NCBI GenBank assembly: GCA_947179485.1
Contig: OX359248.1
Coordinates: 3,923,501 to 3,987,500 of the forward strand
Length of the DNA stretch: 64,000 bases
Direction of reading: 5' to 3'
From: Allacma fusca
Lineage: Eukaryota; Arthropoda; Collembola; Symphypleona; Sminthuridae
Shown: positions 56,580-64,000 of the stretch, one piece after another
Numbering within the stretch: position 1 is the stretch's first letter
Layout: each line of letters opens with the position of its first letter
Notes under the pieces: generated by a model
Told to the model about the DNA's origin: nothing
Database searches by the model: none
Seen by the model: only the letters and a program-made list of their open reading frames with translations
Program-made: the position numbers and the translations under genes

Positions 56580-58227
56580 CATTATAAATCTCGAACACAT
56601 TAAGGAATAAAACTCAATTACATAACCTATCCGTTCGTATAAACATAGGATGGGATAATCCTCAGTTTTATCCTATCCGCATCCGATCGGATATATCCGA
56701 TCCGTTGGGAACCTTATAATGTACACGAGATTAGTTAACTGTATTTCCCCAGAAGTTCACATCTTATTTTAATATGATTTTTACCTAACTTACACATGTA
56801 TCGTTTTATTAGAAAAGAATTCATAAAAAAGAAAAGGAATTCCTGGCTTATCTCCAGCCAACCCACTAGGACAAACCTTCATTGTTACACGTTACACATA
56901 TTTTAAAATTCATTGGCTTAGGTCGCACTCAACACTTATCTCCTGTCATTGTCACCCTCTCATTTTCTGACCCATCACCTTGAATAATTAATCCATCCCA
57001 ATGTGTACGAATACTAACAAAATTGTCTGTATTAATATCATGGAAAATGTTCCTAGTTTTGATGTCCAAGAAATAATAAATTTTCCTATTAAATTAAAGG
57101 AGCTATAGATCAGGTAATGGGTTTTGTTTTGAATTTTTATCACGCAATTTATAATAATAACCTATTACGTTACTGACGTTTGGTATGTTAACCACCTTTG
57201 AAAGGCACTGATGACGGACAGGACCTACTGTGGGGAGAGATGGTAGGCAACTGGACATGGACAAGCCTGCACTCTAGCTTCGGACCCTATATAGGCTATA
57301 TATGAGCTAGCCTAATAATAAATGACTATACGAGCAGAGAAGACCTTTCAACAAAAACTCAGTATTCCTGTTATTCGTCCTATGCCAAAAGCGGTGGAGT
57401 GGCGCTACTTCTTTATTTCGCCCTGGAAAAGGTCCGTGGTTGAAATTGCTACTCATTTCGAAAATTTTCCAGGTCAACATTTCTTAATGAATTTTAAGTT
57501 GACCTTACCCTCAGAGTGAAAGTTGGACTAAATCAGGAGATCAACTGTCAGTTCAAACTTGGGTCATAAGTCATCATGCATAAGGCACAGGTAATGTTGG
57601 GACTCCAACCTTTGCATTTTAAATTATTTCCAAGATTATTTTTTGTTGTTATTAGTTTTCTCACCCAAAAGTGTTTTAGTTTTATTTGAATTTTGAGCTG
57701 GGCTTGGATTTTTGTATGTTGAGGTGTGAGAGTGATTGGATTTGCGGTTGTCACGTTGGAATTGTGCATGTCAGTGCATTCATAGGACGATGAAGGTTAG
57801 TGTTTGTCAAGGTGCTTGACTTACTGGAGTTGACTGAACCTGTGACCTAAGAACTTTGGGAAATTTTTTGGAGCTATTTTAATATATTTTAAAGGAAATT
57901 TTGGATTAATTAAATAGTTTTGGTGTTTTTAAGCTACTTCAATTGAGGGAAAGTAAGGAATAGTGTAAGCCTAGTTTGGATTGGATAGCTTTGCTGATTT
58001 CATAACTTTGGGATAAGTTTGGTTGATTTCGTAACTTTGTTTGAGTTAGCGTCATTCCAATGGGTAGCTTCAGTTTGGGACCTGTGAAGGATTTAATGTA
58101 GAAGGATTTTGAGAAATTACTGGAATGCTGAAAGTATTTTAATTTGTGTTAAGGAGACTTTTTGTGATTTGAATTGTATGATGAGGAAATCAATGTAACT
58201 TGCTTTACCGTTCGTGTCCATTTACAG
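56580..58227. other. 5' region of the 53BP1-like gene, first exon uncertain
   Basis: No exon is certain here. One possibility is a first coding exon ending at ATG AAG with donor GTTAGT (ATG at 57790-57792), which would join the 58228 exon in phase 0. The frame of that exon also stays open upstream to about 58167, but without an ATG. An open frame at 57322-57519 (+) is unrecognised. Confidence 0.4.
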
Positions 58228-58573
58228 CAAGAGAACTCGGATAGGGAAGACCCTGTGGACGTTTGGATGAAGGTTGTTGATCCGAAGACTCGAAAAGTTC
58301 TTTTTGATTCCGGAAATAGTTTCCCATCCACGAATGTCATCGTTAGGTCTTTCTTGAGACAGCACTGTAAGGATTTGTCTACGGAGAGCAGTGGATATGC
58401 GGGTGATATTTCAGATGATGCCTCAAGTGTGAAAGAAACTGTTGGAACTGTGAAACCTAGGTGGACGTTTGCCTCCGCAGTGTCCACCATATCTGGAGGG
58501 AATCCTCCGGCCAGCATACCCTCCGTGAGGGAGGATAGGATAAGTAGTACGAGTTCGTCTCCGGCAAAAGGAA
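58228..58573 (+). CDS. 53BP1-like exon A: unrecognised N-terminal module
   Basis: Acceptor CATTTACAG, donor GTAAGT, phase 0 to 1. It encodes VDVWMKVVDPKTRKVLFDSG and a Ser-rich stretch (TSSSPAKG). I do not recognise the fold. It may start further upstream, since the frame is open to about 58167 without an ATG. Confidence 0.75.
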
Positions 58574-61500
58574 GTAAGTAGTCTTTGGCTTAAAAATGGA
58601 CTATTGGTGTTAAATTTGTTTTTGTGTCTATGTAATGGATGTTTTAGTGGTCCGTTAATTTAAGATTTACGTTCATACGTTTGTTGTGACTCTCTGGGGC
58701 ATGACGTTAAGGTGCAGAGTATTTAGTAGTGACAGTTTGGGTTTTCGATTGTCTGACTAGCAGTTCATACTTGTTTTTAATTTTCAGATAAAAGACCGAA
58801 CAAAAATGTGGAACCAATTTTAACGTCGAGTATCAAAATGAATGATAGCATTGCAAACGACAGTGTCAAGTTGGGCTCGGAATCAGCATCAAGTAAAAGT
58901 TCATTGTCTAATGGAGAATTGATGGCGGAGGTCGGTATAGGCTTGTCGGACACGTCTTTGTCAACTCCTCCTGATCTGAAAAAGTCACCCAAGGTTGAGG
59001 ATATCAATGGCGGACTTGTAGCAACTCCGCGAGGTCGGAAACGGCCTCGAAAGAATTCCAAGAGTATCGAGTCAAGTGATGATAAACTAAGTAGTGCAGA
59101 TATTAATCAAGCAAAGCGTCAGAAAAAGGGTACTGAAATTTTCGATAGCTCCTCGAATGAGGAGTCAATGACGGCGGACGATAGCACATCACCTGATCGT
59201 CAAAATGACGCGGTCGTTGTCAAGGCGGCACCTGAGAAAGCACAATTTTTGGAGTCACCTGCATGCGGAAGCCGTGTTATTGATGAAACTGAAATTAGCA
59301 AATTAGCCAGGTCGCAAACTTTGTGGGGTACAATTGCAATCGGTAAAAAATTTGAGTCATTCTGATAATAATTATATTTCAACTTTGGAGTTACAATTCG
59401 ATTGTAATAATTATTAAGTGAAAGTTAAAAGTGAACTGTATTACGTGTGAACTGATTTTTACATTTAATTTTGACCAGGTGAGTGGGTTTTTGCTCGATG
59501 GAGGGACAAGAACTACTATTCTGGGAAAATTACGCAGAAAGGTTTGAATGATACGTGGCATATTCATTTTGAGGATAATATGGATGACGTTGCCTCCGAA
59601 ACCCACATTTTACCGATTAAGATAATTGGAGAAAAGGTGAAAGCGGTGTACTCTCCGGATAATATTTATAGACCATCGCTAGCTACAGTCATTGGGCAAA
59701 TCATGTAAGTGCAGCCTTTTGTAACTGTTTTATATTTTATTAACCGATTGATAAACTATGCTTAGGTTTGGATGTCATTTTAATCATCGATTTTTTGTCG
59801 TTTAAGCAGTATAGACAAAGATAGAGCGGAATATGCTATCAGATGCGATGACCTCACCCAGGTTTTGGTATGTCAAAGGAAACAACTCAGCATCAAAGAA
59901 TCCGAAGCTAAAGAGCTGAGAAAGCATTTACAAGCTTCTGCTCCCAAAGCAGCTGATCTCAGTTTAGGTATTTGCTTATATTATATCTTGTCTGTCTTTG
60001 GAAATTAGTGCCCAGCGCTGTATAATTTTACAATACAGCAGTTTCGTTACATTACTTTATTGCTTGCATTATGGTTGTGCGATGTGGTTTAATTACATAG
60101 TATTTATATGATTAACATTGTGTATATGTTATAATGATTGTAGATAACATATTGGCTGGCCCAAGACGGCGAGGAGCCGGAGCTACACCTCAGACGCCAC
60201 AGCCGACCAGCCGCAAAGTCGTCGGTGGTGCTTTCGATGCGAGGTAATTTTTCGAATGTACTCTCTCTCAACCGAGTTTTTGAACATCCTTAATATTAAC
60301 TTAATTGTTGTTCGAAATAGTGTTTGCATGCTAACCGTGTCGTTTAAGTGCACTGTTTTGTTGTAGTTCTGCTGACGATAGTGTTTTAAGAGACAGTGGG
60401 GCTGGTACCCCGGCACCGGCGCTGCCGCCAGCAGTGCCTGTAGCTCCGGCGCCTAAAAAACCAGCCACTCTGAACAAATCAACTCCTTCGTCTAAATCCA
60501 GCTCCACAACTTCGGCTGATTCGGATGTCCATTCTGCGACCACCATTATTATTACGCCCCAATCTAACCGTAGCACCATCACAACACCCTCAGCTGTGAA
60601 AACCCCGTCTGTAGTAAAAGACCCACCAAATAAAGAGACTCCTAAAGGAGTGTCAAAAGGTAAACTAAATTAAATTTTGAATCACATTATTTTCTTAGAG
60701 TGTAGTTGCTAGCAAATGAACTACGTTGGGATGTATCGGGTGACCCTTTTTGGGTAGGTGTAGTTGTGAAATTACCCTCTCAATATCTCCTGTAAATACT
60801 AAACGATTTTGGGTGCTTGTTTTTCAATATAACGAATTACCTGAAATTGAGCAGTTCAAGATCATTTGTTGTGGAAGTACAATTTTAGCAATCAAACATG
60901 GGATTAATTACACAATTTCCGATTGTTTTAATCCGGGGAAAACCTTCGAAAAAAATTGTCTGCTAGAAAAATCGCTGCAATTTTTTTTATGTAAAATTAT
61001 AAGATTTTTTAAATTTCGTTCCAGTAGAATCTGCTAAAAAGTCGAGCAAATCTAAAGACAAGGGATTATTCGATGGATTCCAGTTCTTCTTAACGGCTAG
61101 TGGAGGTGGCGATCCTTCAAGTAGTGGTAAGGAGTTGCATTTTATTTTCGAATTTAAAATCTGGGTAGTAGTTTGTCTCTGTATCTGATTGGATTAAATA
61201 TGGAACACGAATGAAATATCAATAATTACAACTTCAGGTACGGATGTCCCGGTTTCGTTACCATATGACAAGGATGAGTACAAGGATTCCATTGAGACGC
61301 GAGGAGGAAAAGTTGTAGAATCTGTGGGCCGTGAAAAGGGGAGAGAAAATGTGTTTTTAATTTCTGATAGCCATGCTCGCACTGTGAAGTATATTTACTG
61401 TTTAGCAGCCGGGATACCTTGTGTTTCGCATCAATGGATAGTTAAATGTCTGGGCTCGGTAATTTGTTATCTGGATTTTGTTGTTTAGATATTTAAAACT

Positions 61501-62086
61501 ATTTTCAGAGTGAACTGTGTTTCATTTTTTATTGTAATTTGCTTTTACAGAATTCAATTGTCCCATGGAAAGAGTACGAACTTAAGTCTGGCTACAGTCT
61601 TGAAGCTGAGCAAGTGATCCCGGCCCATCAGAAGAAACCGTTGAAAAACATCAAAATTTTTGTAACAGCAGAAACTGATGAGCTCTATAACTATTGGAAG
61701 CCTGTTCTTACAGCTGCAGAGGCCACCTTGCTCAAACCGAAGAAAAGTATGTGTAGTCGTGCGATTTCCTATCAATTTGTTCATAGCAATTTGTGTTACT
61801 CATTCACTAATCGAAAAGTCCTAAAATGGATATGCATTGGCTAATTATGCGTGTTTGAATTACAGAAGGATCTGTAACTGGCATTGTGCCAGGGGAAACT
61901 GAAGTTGTTGTTACCGACTCGTCTTGCTCCCAGGAAGTTTATGACAAAGTCACGGCCAATAACATCCCTATGGTGAAACCAGAATGGCTTGTGCAAACTA
62001 TAATTACTGGCAAGAAAGCATCGTATTCAGGCCATGAGAGGTACAAGATAATTCCAGGGAATGAGTATGGTGAAGAAGATGAGTAA
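58228..62086 (+). CDS. 53BP1 (TP53BP1) orthologue, whole CDS, 5' end uncertain
   Basis: 53BP1 reads histone marks at DNA double-strand breaks and steers repair toward end joining. Ten exons join in phase to 805 residues: 58228-58573, 58788-59342, 59479-59704, 59810-59967, 60144-60243, 60367-60659, 61025-61126, 61238-61458, 61551-61746, 61866-62086. Domains: an unrecognised N-terminal module (1-115); a Ser-rich, charged region with a basic TPRGRKRPRK patch (about 195-204) where human has its Arg/Gly motif; a tandem Tudor (301-405) with W308 and Y314 in the methyl-lysine cage; the UDR motif KAADLSLDNILAG (422-434), nearly the human sequence; a Pro/Ser/Thr linker; and twin BRCT domains (574-805) with CLAAGIPCVSHQW and VVVTDSSC. 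Human 53BP1 is 1,972 residues; the long S/TQ-rich N-terminus is largely absent here or lies in unseen exons. Confidence 0.93.
58788..59342 (+). CDS. 53BP1-like exon B: disordered region with basic patch
   Basis: Acceptor AATTTTCAG, donor GTAAAA, phase 1 to 1. It encodes 184 mostly Ser/Asp/Lys residues, including TPRGRKRPRKNSKS and AKRQKKG, likely nuclear-localisation or DNA/RNA-contact patches, and ends in LARSQTLWGTIAI just before the Tudor domain. Confidence 0.88.
59479..59704 (+). CDS. 53BP1-like exon C: tandem Tudor domain
   Basis: Acceptor TTGACCAG, donor GTAAGT, phase 1 to 2. It encodes GEWVFARWRDKNYYSGKI, the first Tudor barrel with W and Y in the positions of human W1495 and Y1502 and an acidic FEDN in place of the human FDDG loop, then VKAVYSPDNIYRPSLATVIG of the second Tudor. 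Confidence 0.93.
59810..59967 (+). CDS. 53BP1-like exon D: end of Tudor and start of UDR
   Basis: Acceptor TTTAAGCAG, donor GTATTT, phase 2 to 1. It encodes AEYAIRCDDLTQVLVCQRKQ, which closes Tudor 2, then a helical stretch and KAADLSL, the start of the ubiquitin-dependent recruitment motif. Confidence 0.92.
60144..60243 (+). CDS. 53BP1-like exon E: rest of UDR
   Basis: Acceptor GATTGTAG, donor GTAATT, phase 1 to 2. It encodes NILAGPRRRGAG, aligning with human NLVEGKRKRR, then TPQTPQPTSRK. Confidence 0.9.
60367..60659 (+). CDS. 53BP1-like exon F: Pro/Ser/Thr linker
   Basis: Acceptor TGTTGTAG, donor GTAAAC, phase 2 to 1. It encodes a low-complexity linker (TPAPALPPAVPVAPAPKKPA, STTSADSD, NRSTITTPSAVKTP) between the UDR and the BRCT repeats. 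Confidence 0.87.
61025..61126 (+). CDS. 53BP1-like exon G: start of BRCT1
   Basis: Acceptor GTTCCAG, donor GTAAGG, phase 1 to 1. It encodes SAKKSSKSKDKGLFDGFQFF plus LTASGGG, matching the human LFLGYAFLLT strand. Confidence 0.9.
61238..61458 (+). CDS. 53BP1-like exon H: BRCT1
   Basis: Acceptor AACTTCAG, donor GTAATT, phase 1 to 0. It encodes IETRGGKVVESVGREK, VFLISDSHARTVKYIYCLAA and GIPCVSHQWIVKCL, with the conserved BRCT glycine pair and tryptophan. Confidence 0.93.
61551..61746 (+). CDS. 53BP1-like exon I: BRCT1-BRCT2 junction
   Basis: Acceptor TTTTACAG, donor GTATGT, phase 0 to 1. It encodes WKEYELKSGYSLEAEQVIPA (human YLLPAGYSLEEQ) and LKNIKIFVTAETDELYNYWK, the start of BRCT2. Confidence 0.93.
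61866..62086 (+). CDS. 53BP1-like exon J: BRCT2 and stop
   Basis: Acceptor AATTACAG, phase 1, stop TAA at 62084-62086. It encodes ETEVVVTDSSCSQEVYDKVT, the conserved tryptophan in KPEWLVQTI, and an acidic end EYGEEDE. Confidence 0.93.
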
Positions 62087-64000
62087 TTTAGCCAATGTTA
62101 GAGTCTCATAGGTTTAACAAAAATGAAATTCATGATAGTTGTATGTATATTGTGCCCAACACCCTACTAATCTTATATCAGCTAGAAATTTAATTGAATG
62201 TGAATTGGCTCCTCCGTTGAAAACCGTTTGGGTTGGTCAGATAACTAGAATGTAGAAATGTAGGTAGTACCTGTGCAGTGTGAGTATACCATGCATGACT
62301 TTTTCTTGAGCTAAAATCGTTCCTTGATCGTGTGTACTGTGTATATATCTTTCTTTCATCTGATTTATTTGCGTGAAGTAGGAAATTAAAAGTATTAGTT
62401 TTACATATGTTTCGCAATGTTGTCCCTGAATGTAAAAATACTAGATTTCGAAACTGTAATAGCAAAAAGTCCGATGCAACGACAGATTAAAAATAGCGTT
62501 TTAAAAATTTGTAGTTCGATCAGATGTTTGTCGTTTCAACACAGTTCCTATGTACTAGGCATAATAAGTAATTTTATTGAGATGAGAAATTCTAAATCTA
62601 TCCATTAGTCATACCGACATGTTTTTTCTTATAAATTTTATTATTGTTAAAAAATGTGAGCATAAAAAACTGATTTTCGTTACGAGCAGGAATTGCCAGT
62701 TTTTCATTGTGCATAGTTTGATACAGTACTGATATGATCAGGTAAGAATTTTAACTGGAATTGAGTGAACATACTGCTGTCATTTAAACTGCAGTGATAC
62801 TAAAGCGTTTGTATGAAATAAATTTCGTAACATTTATAGAAAGGACTGTGTTTACATACTGTACTCGAATAGTTCTCCACATGTGATGACGGCGACAAAT
62901 TGTACTGATCGTCTCTTTTTGTAGCTAATCTTTCATACTTGAAGTTGTAGAGTGTAATTGAGTACTAAGGATAATTTTTATGACTTGTTTGGTTTTTTGC
63001 TTCCAAATGAATTTTTAATTCAGACCAATGTTTATAGTCATGTTTAACGTTAACTATACTACATATGAAAAAGAAATGGACTTTTAAGTATAACGGAATG
63101 TCTTTGGTATTATTAGTGCATAAAATGTTTAAGTTTTGGAACCTATGGATTTTTCCATTTGTGTTTGTAACAAAACTAACTATACCTTCATAATTTACTT
63201 AATTATTTCAATATATAGTCGATGGTTAGCCCGCTTAATACCCTGAAATGCAGGATAATAATCCAACTTAAATGGAAATGAATTTCATTGTTTTTTTGAA
63301 TACCTTCTAATAATTTTTAGTAGCTGATGAAACCATATGTAAAATTGTTTTGTAAATGGCATTTATTTTTATTATCCAAATTAGCAGTAATGTAATAGAT
63401 GGACTATTGTAAATTAATATACACAGAGGGAAAAAAGTAACTATTGACATTGTTATATGTAACGTTTGCACTCGGAATGGAATACTCTCAAAGCCACTCA
63501 CCTCTATAAACCGCTCTTGCATATGTGTATGAAAAAAAGTAATTTTTTATATTATATGTAAGTAGCTTTGCCATATATAAATAATAATTTTATGACTTGC
63601 AACCAGAAATTAACTGCTCACTAGAAATCGGGATTATTTTTACCAAAGATACATCTCCAGAGCTCTCATAAATTCCTGTGGACGAATGCTACTGAGGAGA
63701 CATGCTTCTCTACAGCTCGATTTTAAAACAAGATCTTTTCAGACAAAAACCGGTTTTTTTATATGAAATACAAAACTTGTAAATAAGAGGTTATAGAGAC
63801 GCAAACTTTCTGAGTCTTATTTTTTTTTATTAAATCTGACACACATAACCGATTTTGCATAAACAGTTATGGTACTAAACGGATTGCCGGCTTTATAACA
63901 TGCTAACTTTGAGGCTGAGACACTGTCAACTTAGTAACTGGTACTAACTAAGAGTATGAGTAGGTGTGATGGTTATGAAGTGCAGGGATAGCCACTTATA
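62087..64000. other. 3' UTR and flank of the 53BP1-like gene
   Basis: AT-rich, with no coding sequence recognised. A canonical AATAAA lies at 62817-62822. Nothing further is identified up to the window edge. Confidence 0.6.
62817..62822 (+). terminator. Candidate poly(A) signal for the 53BP1-like gene
   Basis: AATAAA about 730 nt after the stop, followed by T/GT-rich sequence (TGTGTTTACATACTGT) about 30-40 nt later, as expected of a cleavage site. Confidence 0.5.

Noticed and set aside
57322-57519. Possible upstream exon of the 53BP1-like gene (65 codons)
   Set aside because: Ends in an in-frame stop with no convincing donor before it, and the sequence is unrecognised.

Overview
The window is nuclear DNA of an arthropod, most likely a hexapod outside the flies. 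It is AT-rich, intron-rich and full of GA/CT and CA/GT microsatellites. Every gene has spliceosomal introns with GT-AG borders. The gene content is an arthropod-type DIP (Dpr-interacting protein) immunoglobulin gene and a 53BP1 orthologue, which Drosophila lacks. A springtail or similar lineage is a guess I cannot prove.

Layout. 1-13,906: no gene I can support; simple repeats, a 20-bp-arm hairpin at 5.64 kb and a palindrome next to a TATA-like motif at 3.23 kb. 13,907-43,945 (+): a DIP/lachesin-type cell-adhesion gene, reconstructed as seven solid exons plus one tentative upstream exon. It encodes three Ig domains and a C-terminal GPI-anchor signal; its first exon(s) are not found. 21,882-31,043 (-): a complete Ty3/Gypsy LTR retrotransposon in the large intron that splits Ig domain 1. 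It has 517-bp LTRs identical base for base, a 4-bp target duplication ATAC, gag with a zinc knuckle, pol (protease, reverse transcriptase, RNase H, integrase), and two further ORFs: an unrecognised 319-residue protein and a 315-residue membrane protein. 43,946-53,405: intergenic, with a 21-bp minisatellite. 53,406-54,677 (-): a KRTCAP2 orthologue (oligosaccharyltransferase subunit), five coding exons, 134 residues. 55,853-56,573: a 721-bp non-autonomous DNA transposon with inverted repeats and a 6-bp target duplication. 58,228-62,086 (+): a 53BP1 orthologue with ten exons, tandem Tudor, UDR motif and twin BRCT domains. 62,087-64,000: 3' flank without a gene.

The three host genes are functionally unrelated (neuronal adhesion, ER glycosylation, DNA-damage signalling). 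The most interesting unit is the retrotransposon. It looks young and intact, carries a textbook -1 frameshift signal (slippery heptamer, 8-nt spacer, 11-bp stem-loop) between gag and pol, and has an unusual downstream module. There an unrecognised ORF3 is followed 5 nt later by the start of a signal-peptide/transmembrane ORF4, while ORF4's frame stays open across the whole of ORF3.
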